A DNA stretch of 64,000 nucleotides, from the NCBI RefSeq assembly GCF_041435095.1, contig NZ_CP108025.1, positions 1,612,001 through 1,676,000 on the forward strand, written 5' to 3'. A model generated the notes under the pieces. It worked only from the letters and a program-made list of their open reading frames with translations, ran no database searches and was not told where the DNA came from. A program made the translations under genes and the position numbers. Positions within the stretch are counted from its first letter, which is position 1. The number at the start of each line of letters is the position of its first letter. Below are positions 8,341 through 19,511 of the stretch, in pieces. This DNA is from Kitasatospora sp. NBC_00315 (lineage in GTDB: Bacteria; Actinomycetota; Actinomycetes; Streptomycetales; Streptomycetaceae).

Positions 8341-9204
8341 CTACCGCGCGGCGCGCAGCTCGCGGGGCAGCCACTCGAAGCTGTCGGCGCTGACGCCGGT
8401 GGAGGGGCGGTACTCCAGGCCGACGCGGCCCGTGTAACCGGCCGCGGCGAGGCGGGCGAAGAGGTCCGCGAAGTCCAGGTCCCCGGTGCCGGGCTCGCCC
8501 CGGCCCGGGTTGTCCGCGATCTGGACGTGGCCGAAGCGGTCGGCGTAGGCGTCGATGACGCCGGCCAGGTCCTCGCCGTTCTTCGCCAGGTGGTAGAAGT
8601 CGCAGAGGAACCTGGCGTTGCCGAGGCCGGTGGCGGCGTTCACCTTGTCCACGACCTCGATCGCGGCCTCAGCGGTGACCAGCGCGTAGTCCGGCGCCTC
8701 GGGCTTGTTCAGGGTCTCGATCAGCAGGACCGCCCCGATGGAGTGCGCGGCCTCGGCGGCGAACACCAGGTTCGCCAGCGCCAGCTCGTCCTGCTCCTCG
8801 GGGGTCGAGTCGAGGACCCGGTTGCCGTAGAGGGCGTTCAGCGCCGTGGCGCCGAGCGACTCGGCGAGCGCCACGGCGACCGGGACGTTCGCCCGGAAGC
8901 GCTCGCTCTCGGTCGGCACCGACAGGGTGCCCTTGGCGACACCGGTCGCCAGGTCGTCGAGGAAGTTGAGGCCGGTGAGCCGGACCCCGGCGTCGCCGAA
9001 GGCCTTGCGGAGCTCGTCCTGCTGCGCCGGGGAGGGCGTCGGGTCGAGGCCGAAGGGCCACCAGAGCTCGGCGGCGGTGAAGCCGGCCGCGGCGGCGGCG
9101 GCCGGGCGCTCCAGGAGCGGGAGCTCGCCGAACAGGATCGACAGGTTGACCGTGGCGCTTCCGTCCGGAAACGCGTGCTCGGGGGCGGCAGTCACGTCAG
9201 TCAC
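8341..9204 (-). CDS. hyi: Hydroxypyruvate isomerase
   Basis: Interconverts hydroxypyruvate and tartronate semialdehyde in glyoxylate use. The 287-residue protein shows the sugar-isomerase TIM-barrel pattern: NLSILFGELPLLERP at the N-terminus, the ELWWPF strand, LLIETLNKPE with the catalytic glutamate at about 150, FLCDFYHLAKNGED at about 195, VQIADNPGRGEPGTG at about 220 and a final GLEYRPS. The GTG at 9202-9204 is used; it has the purine-rich GAAAGGTGACTGAC context. It is the first gene before glxR. Its upstream region holds a GCAAC-N5-GTTGA element about 130 bases from the start. Confidence 0.93.
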   Translation of the reverse strand: MTDVTAAPEHAFPDGSATVNLSILFGELPLLERPAAAAAAGFTAAELWWPFGLDPTPSPAQQDELRKAFGDAGVRLTGLNFLDDLATGVAKGTLSVPTESERFRANVPVAVALAESLGATALNALYGNRVLDSTPEEQDELALANLVFAAEAAHSIGAVLLIETLNKPEAPDYALVTAEAAIEVVDKVNAATGLGNARFLCDFYHLAKNGEDLAGVIDAYADRFGHVQIADNPGRGEPGTGDLDFADLFARLAAAGYTGRVGLEYRPSTGVSADSFEWLPRELRAAR

Positions 9205-9329
9205 CTTTCACTCTCTTCCGTTTCCTCCTCCGGCCTTCGGCTCGGAGGAGCCCTTTCTTCCACGATCCGGAAGAGGGATTCTGCTTGATGGAAGCATGTC
9301 CGCCGAGTCGAGCGAGTGTCAAGGCCGTC

Positions 9330-9344
9330 GCAACAATTTGTTGA
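9330..9344. promoter_or_regulatory. AllR-like operator upstream of hyi
   Basis: GCAAC-AATTT-GTTGA, one mismatch from the TCAAC-N5-GTTGA element at the other promoters. On the minus strand it ends eight bases before a TTGACA box (9316-9321) that could be the hyi -35. The same gap also serves the divergent gene at 9434, so either side could be controlled. Confidence 0.5.
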
Positions 9345-9421
9345 AGCGGCCGAAGCCCGTCGGCCCCCCGACCGTCGGACTGTCGGATCGACCAGCCCCT
9401 TCCACCCACCGGACCGCTCGC

Positions 9422-9427
9422 TAGAGT
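9422..9427 (+). promoter_or_regulatory. -10 box of a leaderless transcript
   Basis: TAGAGT ends seven bases before the GTG start of the next gene, so transcription and translation probably begin at the same base. No ribosome-binding site precedes that GTG, which supports a leaderless message. Confidence 0.55.
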
Positions 9428-9433
9428 GGGCAG

Positions 9434-9703
9434 GTGCGATTGATGGTGGAGTTCACGACAGAACCGTTCGAGCTGGACACGTTGCCCGAGCACGCCGCCC
9501 GGGCCCGCCGAGTGGTCGACGAGGCCGGCCTCGCCGTCGCCGTCGGCCCGTTCGGCACCGGCGCGGAGGGTGAGGCCCCGCAGGTCCTGGCCGCGGTGGC
9601 CGAGCTGCTGCGGGAGACCCTGGACGCGGGCGCCACCCGGATCTCCGTCCAGGTGAGCGTCCTCGACGACGACACGACCCCGGAAGGAGTGGGCACGCAG
9701 TGA
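9434..9703 (+). CDS. Thiamine-binding / MTH1187-YkoF family small protein
   Basis: An 89-residue ferredoxin-fold protein of the MTH1187/YkoF type: a short N-terminal strand (LMVEFTTEPF), helix LPEHAARARRVVDEAG, strand VAVGPFGTGAEG, a long helix VLAAVAELLRETLDAGA and a final strand RISVQVSVLDD. Members bind thiamine-like ligands in some species, but the role in actinomycetes is not settled. The GTG start sits seven bases after a TAGAGT box with no ribosome-binding site, so it is likely leaderless. Its stop overlaps the GTG of the next gene, so the two are coupled. They sit between two allantoin-pathway blocks, which hints at a link but does not prove one. Confidence 0.7.
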   Translation: MRLMVEFTTEPFELDTLPEHAARARRVVDEAGLAVAVGPFGTGAEGEAPQVLAAVAELLRETLDAGATRISVQVSVLDDDTTPEGVGTQ

Positions 9704-10080
9704 GCAGCGCCCCGGAACACCCGCTCGCCGCGGCGATAAAGCCGTTGCTCGACGCGGTCGGCGCCACGCCGGTCGCGGTCGGGGACGCCAAGGCGGACGA
9801 CGTCCTGCTGGAGTGGGACGGCGCGCCGGCGATCGCCGTGCGCCTGCCGCACCTCAGCAGCGCGCTGGACCGCCTGCTGGCCGAGATGACCCGCCAGTTC
9901 GACGGCCGCCCGCTGGACGGGCTGGACCGAGGGGAGAAGCAGCGGGTCGTCGCCCTTCTGGAGGAACGCGGCGCGTTCACCGTCCGGCACGGTGTGGAGA
10001 CGGTCGCCGCCGCGCTCGGCGTCAGCCGCTTCACGGTGTACAACTACCTCAACCGGCAGGACGGCTCGAAGTCCGGCTGA
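9700..10080 (+). CDS. Small helix-turn-helix protein
   Basis: 126 residues. The C-terminal third (GVETVAAALGVSRFTVYNYLNR) is a clear helix-turn-helix of the type found at the end of YheO/DhaR-like regulators, so it probably binds DNA. The N-terminal part (VLLEWDGAPAIAVRLP, then a helical LDRLLAEM segment) may be a small sensor domain. The GTG overlaps the previous stop by four bases. It lies just upstream of the OHCU decarboxylase operon and could be a local regulator of it. The target is inferred from position only. Confidence 0.7.
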   Translation: MSSAPEHPLAAAIKPLLDAVGATPVAVGDAKADDVLLEWDGAPAIAVRLPHLSSALDRLLAEMTRQFDGRPLDGLDRGEKQRVVALLEERGAFTVRHGVETVAAALGVSRFTVYNYLNRQDGSKSG

Positions 10081-10222
10081 CGCCTCCCGCCAGGGGCCCG
10101 GCCGAGCGGTCGGCCCTGCCGGTCGGCCCAGTCTGTCCCCTCGGGGAGTGCGGACGCATTTGGCGAATCGCACACGAAACGGGCCGGTAACCAGGCACGG
10201 ATCAAAACGTAACCACCAACCG

Positions 10223-10263
10223 TTCAACAAAGTGTTGACGCCCGGGGGTGGCGGATCTAGCTT
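10223..10263 (+). promoter_or_regulatory. uraD-operon promoter with AllR-like operator
   Basis: TCAAC-AAAGT-GTTGA (10224-10238) is a perfect inverted repeat. Its right half merges with a -35 box TTGACG (10235-10240), followed after 17 bases by TAGCTT (10258-10263). The aggagg site of uraD is 22 bases further on. A dimer bound here would cover the -35 box, so repression is the expected effect. Confidence 0.7.
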
Positions 10264-10297
10264 TTGCGGGTGGCACCACTCTTCAGGAGGTCCACCC

Positions 10298-10843
10298 GTG
10301 ACCAACCACCCCTCAGCACCGACCGACACCGCGTCCGTCGACGCGGCCGGCGCCCTCGGCGCACTGGCGGCGGCCCCGGCCGCCGAGTTGGAGAAGACCC
10401 TGCTGGAGATCTGCTCCAGCCCCCGCTGGGCCGCCGAGGTCATCGCGGCCGGGCCCTGGTCCGACGTCGGGGCACTGCTCGCCGCGAACGCGGCGGCGAT
10501 GGCCGCACTGACGGCCGGCGACCTCGCCGACGCGATGGCGGGCCACGCCCGGATCGGCGAGCCCAAGGCGGGCGACGCCACCTCCGAGCGCGAACAGGCC
10601 GGCATCCACGGAGTGGACCGCGCCCTGCTCGACGAGCTGCACGCGGCGAACTCCGCCTACGAGGCCAAGTTCGGCCACGTGTTCCTGATCTGCGCGACCG
10701 GCCGCACCGCGGCCACCATGCTCGCCTCCCTCCGCGAGCGCTTCCCCCACGACGCCGCCACCGAGGCGGAGATCGTCCGGGGTGAGCTGCGCAAGATCAA
10801 CGACATCCGCATCAACCGCCTGTTGGACGGACCACCTGTCTGA
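10298..10843 (+). CDS. uraD: OHCU decarboxylase
   Basis: Converts 2-oxo-4-hydroxy-4-carboxy-5-ureidoimidazoline to S-allantoin, the last step from urate. The 181-residue length and motifs fit the family: CSSPRWAAEV at about 50, the catalytic histidine in HARIGEPKAG at about 87, EQAGIHG at about 100, and FGHVFLICATGRT at about 130. The GTG at 10298 is chosen because a perfect AGGAGG lies seven bases before it and homologues begin in this region; the frame is open further upstream but overlaps the previous gene. It heads a uraD-uraH-pucL run, all on the plus strand with short gaps, behind an AllR-like operator. Confidence 0.93.
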   Translation: MTNHPSAPTDTASVDAAGALGALAAAPAAELEKTLLEICSSPRWAAEVIAAGPWSDVGALLAANAAAMAALTAGDLADAMAGHARIGEPKAGDATSEREQAGIHGVDRALLDELHAANSAYEAKFGHVFLICATGRTAATMLASLRERFPHDAATEAEIVRGELRKINDIRINRLLDGPPV

Positions 10844-10882
10844 CCGTGCGTCACTCCTGCCATCAGTAAGGTCACTTCACCC

Positions 10883-11218
10883 ATGACTGGCATCTCCACG
10901 CACGTGCTCGACACCAGCCTCGGCCGCCCGGCCGAGGGGGTACCGGTCGAGCTCGCACTGCACACCGAGGGTGGCTGGAAGGTGCTCGGCACCTCCGCCA
11001 CGGACTCCGACGGCCGGGCCAAGGACCTGCCGGCCGTGGAGGCGGGCTCGGTCGTCCGGCTCCTGTTCGACACCGCCGCGTACTTCGCGAAGGCGTCGGA
11101 GCAGAAGCCGTTCTTCCCCGAGGTCTCGATCGTCTTCACGGTCGCGCCCGCGCAGCACCACTACCACGTGCCCCTGCTGCTCAACCCGTTCGGATACTCG
11201 GTCTACCGCGGAAGCTAG
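10883..11218 (+). CDS. uraH: 5-Hydroxyisourate hydrolase (transthyretin-like)
   Basis: Hydrolyses 5-hydroxyisourate, the product of urate oxidase. The 111-residue chain opens with STHVLDTSLGRPA, carrying the active-site histidine, and ends in the diagnostic YRGS tetrapeptide. HHYHVPLLLNPFG supplies the second histidine cluster. It follows uraD after 39 bases and precedes urate oxidase by 27, so the three steps from urate to allantoin are one operon. Confidence 0.97.
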   Translation: MTGISTHVLDTSLGRPAEGVPVELALHTEGGWKVLGTSATDSDGRAKDLPAVEAGSVVRLLFDTAAYFAKASEQKPFFPEVSIVFTVAPAQHHYHVPLLLNPFGYSVYRGS

Positions 11219-11245
11219 ACCGCTTGATTGATTGGGAGCCACGTC

Positions 11246-12160
11246 ATGGCCCACGTGCTCGGTCAGAACCAGTACGGCAAGGCGGAGAACCGCATCGTCC
11301 GCGTCTACCGCGACAGCACCCGTCACGAGATCAAGGACCTGAACGTCTCGGTCGCCCTCTCCGGTGACCTCGACGACGTCCATCTCACCGGCTCCAACGC
11401 CAACTGCCTGCCCACCGACACCACCAAGAACACCGTCTTCGCCTTCGCGAAGGAGTACGGGATCGAGTCGGCGGAGCAGTTCGGCATCACGCTGGCGAAG
11501 CACTTCGTGGACGAGAACGAGCCGATCCACCGGGCCCGGATCCGGATCGAGGAGTACACCTGGGACCGGATCAAGACCCCGGACAACTCGGCCCGCTTCA
11601 TCGGCTCGGAGGAGGTCGGCCACTCCTTCGTCCGCAACGGCGGCGAGACCCGCACCTCGGAGATCACCTACGACGGCGAGTCCGTCCAGGTGATCTCGGG
11701 CCTCAAGGACCTGGTCGTGATGAACTCCACCAACTCGGAGTTCTGGGGCTACATCAAGGACAAGTACACCACCCTGCAGGAGGCGTACGACCGGATCCTC
11801 GCCACCCAGGTGACGGCCCGCTGGAAGTACGGCTTCAGCGGCCGGGACGAGGAGCCCCAGCCGAACTGGAACCGCTCGTACACCCACGTACGGCGGCACA
11901 TGCTGGAGGCCTTCGCCGAGACCTACTCCTACTCGCTGCAGCAGACCCTGCACTCGATGGGCACCCGGGTCCTGAACAACCGCGCCGAGGTGGACGAGGT
12001 CCGCCTGGAGCTCCCCAACAAGCACCACTTCCTCGTCGACCTGGCGCCCTTCGGCCTCAAGAACGACAACGAGGTCTACTACGCGGCGGACCGGATGTAC
12101 GGCCTGATCGAGGGCACCGTGCACCGCGAGGGCGTCGTCCCGGTCATCCCGGTCGCCTGA
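11246..12160 (+). CDS. pucL: Urate oxidase (uricase)
   Basis: Oxidises urate to 5-hydroxyisourate and releases hydrogen peroxide; no metal or cofactor is needed. The 304 residues have the usual uricase layout with two T-fold halves. Seen: the PTDTTKNTVFAFAKE segment with the catalytic threonine and lysine-type network at about 65, TNSEFWGYIKDKYTTL at about 160, and the substrate glutamine in SLQQTLHSMG at about 230. The ATG at 11246 is preferred over an in-frame TTG 18 bases upstream because GGGAG precedes the ATG at normal distance and MAHVLGQNQYGK is the family start. Confidence 0.96.
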   Translation: MAHVLGQNQYGKAENRIVRVYRDSTRHEIKDLNVSVALSGDLDDVHLTGSNANCLPTDTTKNTVFAFAKEYGIESAEQFGITLAKHFVDENEPIHRARIRIEEYTWDRIKTPDNSARFIGSEEVGHSFVRNGGETRTSEITYDGESVQVISGLKDLVVMNSTNSEFWGYIKDKYTTLQEAYDRILATQVTARWKYGFSGRDEEPQPNWNRSYTHVRRHMLEAFAETYSYSLQQTLHSMGTRVLNNRAEVDEVRLELPNKHHFLVDLAPFGLKNDNEVYYAADRMYGLIEGTVHREGVVPVIPVA

Positions 12161-12449
12161 CGGCCCGCACGCCATGCACACCGCCCGGCATCGCGGCACC
12201 CTCCGGCCCCCCGGGGCCGGCCGGTGGCGGGCGCACCGCAGTACCCGCCGTACCCGTCTCACCCGCACCATCTGTTTCTCCACCCCCACCAACCGGAGAT
12301 CGTGCTCGCCTCACGGCGGCCGGCCCGGGGAGCTGGAGAGGCCGGCCGAGGGACTCTCGTACCGCCGTCCCGCCCTCGGCCAGGGCGAGTTCAGCCAACC
12401 TCCAGCGCCACGGGCGCGCCGAGGGCCAGGGGCACAAGAGGGGCTCGAC

Positions 12450-13913
12450 ATGGCACTCCGCACCAACAGCAGCACCGACGGCGGTTCCACTCCTGACCGG
12501 CCCTCCGGTCCGGGTGGTGGGACGGACATCAACTCCGACGCACCCCCCGGGCCGGCGGTCCACCCCGTGGACGAGCTGCTGCCCCCGGTGAAGCTCGTCT
12601 CCACCGGTCTGCAGCACGTCGCCGCGATGTACGCGGGCGTGGTAGCGCCCCCGCTCATCGTCGGCGCCGGTGTGGGACTCTCCCCCACCGAGCTCGCCCT
12701 GCTCATCTCGGCCAGTCTGTTCACCGCCGGGCTGGCCACCCTGCTCCAGACCCTGGGCTTCTGGAAGATCGGCGCCCGGATGCCGTTCGTGAACGGCGTC
12801 TCGTTCGCCGGTGTCGCGCCCATGCTCGCCATAGCCAACGAGCACGGCCCGAAGAACGCCCTCCCGGTGATCTTCGGCGCGGTGATCGTCGCGGGGATCC
12901 TGTGCTTCCTCGCGGCGCCGTACTTCTGCAAGCTCATCAGGTTCTTCCCACCGGTCGTCCAGGGCACCGTGATCACCCTCATCGGGATCTCCCTGCTCCC
13001 GGTGGCGGTCAACTGGGCACGCGGCGGCTCGCCGGGCGCCCCGGGCTACGGCTCCGTACGGGCCATCGGCCTCGCCGCGTTCACCCTCGCCGCGGTGGTG
13101 CTGTGCAACCGGCTGCTGACCGGGTTCTGGCAGCAGCTGTCCCTGCTCATCGGTCTGGCGATCGGCACCCTGCTCGCCTTCCCGCTGGGCCTGGCCGACT
13201 TCGGCGCGGTCAGGGACGCGAAGGTCTTCGCGCTCCCGTCGCCGTTCCACTTCGGCGCACCCGTGTTCGACGCGGCGGCGATCGTCTCGCTCTGCATCGT
13301 GATGGTGGTGTCGATGACCGAGTCCACCGCGGACATGCTGGCGCTCGGCCGGATCGTCGACCGCGAGGCCGACGAGCCGACCCTGGCCGCCGGCCTGCGC
13401 GCGGACGGCCTGGCCACCGCGATCAGCCCGGTCTTCAACGGGTTCGCGGCCAGTGCCTTCGCCCAGAACATCGGGCTGGTGGCGCTGACGAAGATCCGCA
13501 GCCGCTTCGTGGTCGCGGCCGGCGGCGGGATCCTCGTCCTGCTCGGCCTCTTCCCCGTCCTCGGCTCGCTGGTCTCGCTGGTGCCGCAGCCCGTCCTCGG
13601 CGGCGCCGGGATCGTGCTCTTCGGCACGGTCGCGGCGAGCGGCATCCGCACCCTCGCGGACGCCGGCATGGAGTCCGGCTCGAACACCGTCCTGGTGTCG
13701 GTCTCGCTCGGGGTCGGCATCATCCCGATCGCCGCGCCCACCTTCTACGACGCGTTCCCGGAGGCCGTCCGCACCCTGATGCACTCCGGGATCTCGGCCG
13801 GCTGCGTGGCGGCCGTCCTGCTCAACCTGCTCTTCCACCACGTCGGAGCGGCCCGCCGGTCCACGACCGGCGACACGCCCGGCGCGACGGTGCCGACGGC
13901 GACACCGTCCTGA
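12450..13913 (+). CDS. NCS2-family purine/nucleobase permease
   Basis: An inner-membrane symporter that probably imports urate, xanthine or a related purine. After a Pro/Gly-rich cytoplasmic N-terminus of about 55 residues the 487-residue protein is hydrophobic with 12-14 likely membrane segments. The NCS2 signature appears as AQNIGLVALTKIRSR at about 350, and MTESTADMLALGRI at about 295 carries the conserved transport glutamate. It lies between urate oxidase and 8-oxoguanine deaminase on the same strand, which supports a purine substrate. The ATG at 12450 has a weak ribosome-binding site; the open frame upstream is arginine-rich and non-homologous in look. Confidence 0.92.
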   Translation: MALRTNSSTDGGSTPDRPSGPGGGTDINSDAPPGPAVHPVDELLPPVKLVSTGLQHVAAMYAGVVAPPLIVGAGVGLSPTELALLISASLFTAGLATLLQTLGFWKIGARMPFVNGVSFAGVAPMLAIANEHGPKNALPVIFGAVIVAGILCFLAAPYFCKLIRFFPPVVQGTVITLIGISLLPVAVNWARGGSPGAPGYGSVRAIGLAAFTLAAVVLCNRLLTGFWQQLSLLIGLAIGTLLAFPLGLADFGAVRDAKVFALPSPFHFGAPVFDAAAIVSLCIVMVVSMTESTADMLALGRIVDREADEPTLAAGLRADGLATAISPVFNGFAASAFAQNIGLVALTKIRSRFVVAAGGGILVLLGLFPVLGSLVSLVPQPVLGGAGIVLFGTVAASGIRTLADAGMESGSNTVLVSVSLGVGIIPIAAPTFYDAFPEAVRTLMHSGISAGCVAAVLLNLLFHHVGAARRSTTGDTPGATVPTATPS

Positions 13914-13987
13914 CCGGTGGGCGGGGCGGTACAAACGCTCCGGACCGTCCCGCCCCCACCCACCCTCCCCCCATAGGAGTTCCCACC

Positions 13988-15370
<1,383 letters not shown>

Positions 15371-15768
15371 CCACCCCCTCCCGTGCGGCCGCCGCCCCGG
15401 CGGCCGCACCCCGCAGACTCCGGGCCGCCCAGGGACGGTGCGTGACCCGGACTCCGTGAGCCCCTCGTGGGCGAGCGGAACGCAGCCCCGGACCCACGGC
15501 GAGGGTCCGGGGCTGTGACGCGCCGCGCGGAGCCCCGGGGGTGGAGGGCCCGGGCGGCGGGCCTGGGGACGCGCCGGACGGGCGCGGGCGGGAGGGTGCC
15601 GGACGGGCGCGGGCGCGCCGGGTCTGCCCTAAAGGGAAGACCTGCGTGAATCCGGAACCGGGTCGGGTGCCTGAGCCGTATACAACGGTGGTGCTGATCA
15701 TCCATCAGCACGGGAGCCCGTCGTCACGGGCTCTTCGTCGAGCGCTCACACCCTGGATGGGGACCCCG
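15371..15768. other. Gap before the secreted amidase
   Basis: No gene is supported. Contents are the terminator at 15484-15514, a direct repeat of about 18 bases (GCCGGACGGGCGCGGGCG, near 15571 and 15599), and a small inverted repeat (GAGCCCGT/ACGGGCTC) around 15714-15733 that may fold in the amidase leader. A GTATAC near 15678 could be part of a promoter, but no matching -35 was found. Confidence 0.5.
15484..15514 (+). terminator. Terminator of the permease/deaminase transcript
   Basis: AGCCCCGGACCC and its exact complement form a 12-pair stem with a seven-base loop, about 110 bases after the deaminase stop codon. No T-tract follows. Confidence 0.7.
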
Positions 15769-16905
15769 ATGCCACACCGTAAGCCCGCCGTCAGCCGCCG
15801 TACCGTGATCGGGACGCTGGGCGCGACGGCGGCCGCCGTCGCCGTCACCCCGCTGACCTCGGTCGCCGCCCGGGCCGCCGCACCGTCGAACCCGCAGGCC
15901 GGTGGGCAGCAGATCGTCGAGATCCCGCAGACCCGGTCGCAGTCCGCCGCCGGCGAGGCCGCCACGGCGGTGCAGGCCGACTTCCCGATCGAGTACGTCG
16001 GTGTCAGCTGGACCGGCCCGCAGCGGGGCGCCTCGATCCGGCTCCACCAGGACGGCGTGCCCGGCGACTGGCAGGCCCTGCCCACCAGCTGCGCGGGCGG
16101 CCCGGACGACCGGCCGGTCGACGCCTCGGGGAACGCGACCGCGCTGGTGACCGCCGGCGGCGCGAGCGGCTACGACCTGCAGCTGCCCGACGGTGCCACC
16201 GACGTGCGCTCCGCCGCGATCGACACCCTCCAGGGGCCGGCCCGGCGGGTGAGCCTGCCGCTCACCGCTCCGGTGATGTTCGGCGGCATCCAGTACCTGT
16301 CGCGGGCCGCGTGGGGCGCCGACGAGACCAAGCGCTTCAAGAACGGCGTCGAGAACAGCCCCACCAAGTACTACCCGCTGCAGACCCTGACGGTGCACCA
16401 CACCGACGGGGTGAACGCCGACCCCGACCCGGCGGCCACCGTCCGGGCGATCTACGAGTACCACGCGATCACCCTGGACTGGGGCGACATCGGCTACCAC
16501 TTCCTGATCGACGAGGCCGGCCGGATCTACGAGGGCCGCTACTCCGGTACCGACCCCCTGCCGGCCCATGACGCCGACGGCAACGTGGTGACCGCCTTCC
16601 ACACCTCCGGCTTCAACTCCGGCAACCTGGGCATCGCCCTGCTCGGCACCCTCAGCGACCAGCTGCCCACCGAGGCGGCCCGCAGGTCGCTCACGCTGCT
16701 GCTCGCCGGGCTCTCGTTCTGGCACGACCTGGACCCGCAGGCCCGGGTCACCTTCGTCAACCCGGTCAACGGCGTGACCAAGGACGTCGACATGATCAGC
16801 GGCCACCGCGACTGGCTCGCCACCGACTGCCCGGGCGGGACCATGTACGCCACGCTGCCCGCCCTGCGCGCGGACGTCGCCGGCCTGGCCGGCCACTCCC
16901 ACTGA
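15769..16905 (+). CDS. Secreted N-acetylmuramoyl-L-alanine amidase (PGRP type)
   Basis: Cuts the bond between peptide and glycan in peptidoglycan outside the cell. A twin-arginine signal (SRRTVIGTLG, hydrophobic stretch, ARA) fills residues 1-37. A beta-rich region of about 150 residues follows, then a type-2 amidase/PGRP domain from about residue 180. Zinc ligands are visible in LTVHHTDG and at the C-terminal SGHRDWLATDCPG (histidine and cysteine), with the tyrosine of IGYHFLID between. An in-frame ATG lies 12 bases upstream; either start gives the same exported protein. It stands alone between the purine genes and a convergent gene. Confidence 0.92.
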   Translation: MPHRKPAVSRRTVIGTLGATAAAVAVTPLTSVAARAAAPSNPQAGGQQIVEIPQTRSQSAAGEAATAVQADFPIEYVGVSWTGPQRGASIRLHQDGVPGDWQALPTSCAGGPDDRPVDASGNATALVTAGGASGYDLQLPDGATDVRSAAIDTLQGPARRVSLPLTAPVMFGGIQYLSRAAWGADETKRFKNGVENSPTKYYPLQTLTVHHTDGVNADPDPAATVRAIYEYHAITLDWGDIGYHFLIDEAGRIYEGRYSGTDPLPAHDADGNVVTAFHTSGFNSGNLGIALLGTLSDQLPTEAARRSLTLLLAGLSFWHDLDPQARVTFVNPVNGVTKDVDMISGHRDWLATDCPGGTMYATLPALRADVAGLAGHSH

Positions 16906-16920
16906 GCCCGAGCCGAGTCC

Positions 16921-16949
16921 GCCGCCTGGGGCTCCCCGCCCCGGGCGGC
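16921..16949. terminator. Bidirectional terminator hairpin
   Basis: GCCGCC-T-GGGG pairs with CCCC-G-GGCGGC around a seven-base loop, between the convergent amidase and GGCT-fold genes. It could serve both. Confidence 0.6.
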
Positions 16950-17085
16950 CCCGGTCGGTCGAAGCGGCCGAAGAGCCTGGGCAGCAGCCCAGCGAGCTCG
17001 TCGTCGCCCACGGTTCGCCGGCCGGCTCGCCAGGCGGGCCGACGTCCGTCGGTCCGACGGTGGAGCGGCGGTCCGGCGGGCGGGG

Positions 17086-17472
17086 TCAGGCCGTCCGGCC
17101 GAGGGTGGCCAGGTAGGCGCGCCAGCCGCCGTACGTGGTGATCTCCCGGTGGACGCCCTTCTCCAGCTCGCCGCGGGCCAGCACCATGGACAGGCAGGCG
17201 CTGCCGTCGGCCAGCTCGATGACGCCGAGCTCCAGCTCGCGCGGCTCGCCGGGGAGGATGACGTCCCGCAGGTGTTCGAGGTCGACGTCGTACAGTTCGC
17301 CCTCGATCGCGGTGTCCGCCCCCGGGGCCGGGAGCAGGCCCGGGCAGACGTCGCCGATGGAGAAGAAGCGGTAGCCGGGCGCGGTGCGCACCGGGCCGAT
17401 CAGGGCGTCCGACACCGAGTGGTGGAACGGGCCGCCGGCCATCGCCTGGCCGTTGAAGAAGATGCGTGCCAT
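17086..17472 (-). CDS. GGCT-fold protein related to the allophanate hydrolase C-terminal domain
   Basis: A 128-residue stand-alone protein. Its pattern NGQAMAGGPFHHS, then TAPGYRFFSIGDVCPGL, then AIEGELYDVDLEHLRDVI matches the order of motifs in the C-terminal domain of allophanate hydrolases and the wider gamma-glutamylcyclotransferase fold. It lies downstream of malate synthase on the same strand, beyond a hairpin, with AGGAGGAACC before the ATG. No ureidoglycolate lyase or urea amidolyase is present in the window, so a role with ureido compounds from allantoin is attractive, but the reaction is unknown and I infer it only from fold and place. Confidence 0.7.
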   Translation of the reverse strand: MARIFFNGQAMAGGPFHHSVSDALIGPVRTAPGYRFFSIGDVCPGLLPAPGADTAIEGELYDVDLEHLRDVILPGEPRELELGVIELADGSACLSMVLARGELEKGVHREITTYGGWRAYLATLGRTA

Positions 17473-17496
17473 CGGTGGTTCCTCCTGAACGCGCGC

Positions 17497-17544
17497 GGCG
17501 GCCCGGCCGGGGTGGACCTCGCCTGGTCCCCCGGCCGGGCCGCC
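17497..17544 (-). terminator. 16-pair hairpin downstream of aceB
   Basis: A perfect 16-base stem (17497-17512 with 17529-17544) encloses a 16-base loop that can itself form a GACC/GGTC pairing. It lies about 115 bases past the malate synthase stop and 25 bases before the start of the next gene, so it can be a terminator or a processing point between the two. Confidence 0.65.
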
Positions 17545-17657
17545 GGTCGGTGCGTGACGGGTGGGCGGGCGGCTGCGCCGTACGGAACGGCGAAATCGCG
17601 ACAACCAGTGCTACAGCTTGGACGGCGGCAGCCGGGTTGTGCCCGGATAGATTGGGA

Positions 17658-19337
<1,680 letters not shown>

Positions 19338-19424
19338 GGACAGGACACTCCTTGGACGGTTGAGCTGATGAAGGAAGCTCCGGTGGGATCTTCCCTGATC
19401 TGAACCCGCCTACCGACGGGTTGG

Positions 19425-19462
19425 ATTCTGTAAGGTGGAGACTAGTTTCCGCGATACAGAAT
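19425..19462. promoter_or_regulatory. Inverted repeat flanking the aceB -10 box
   Basis: ATTCTGTA (19425-19432) and TACAGAAT (19455-19462) are exact complements 22 bases apart. The aceB -10 box TAGTCT lies between them, and the right arm abuts the TTGAAA -35 box. The arms do not match the TCAAC element, so this may bind a second regulator or fold in the DNA. Confidence 0.45.
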
Positions 19463-19478
19463 TTCAACGGTTTGTTGA
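19439..19478. promoter_or_regulatory. aceB promoter and AllR-like operator between aceB and allR
   Basis: TCAAC-GGTTT-GTTGA (19464-19478) is a perfect inverted repeat with the same N5 spacing as at uraD. On the minus strand the aceB -35 TTGAAA (19462-19467) lies within it, with TAGTCT (19439-19444) 17 bases on. Toward the regulator gene the right half gives TTGAGG, so the same dimer could autoregulate allR. Confidence 0.7.
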
Positions 19479-19511
19479 GGTGATCGCTGGGACTCTACTC
19501 CTCCCCCGACA

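Noticed and set aside
15640..15690. Possible cobalamin or cyclic-di-AMP riboswitch before the secreted amidase (GGGAAGACC...GTGAATCCGG)
   Set aside because: Only a ten-base resemblance; the other conserved boxes and stems of either class are not present, and the amidase is not a typical cobalamin target.
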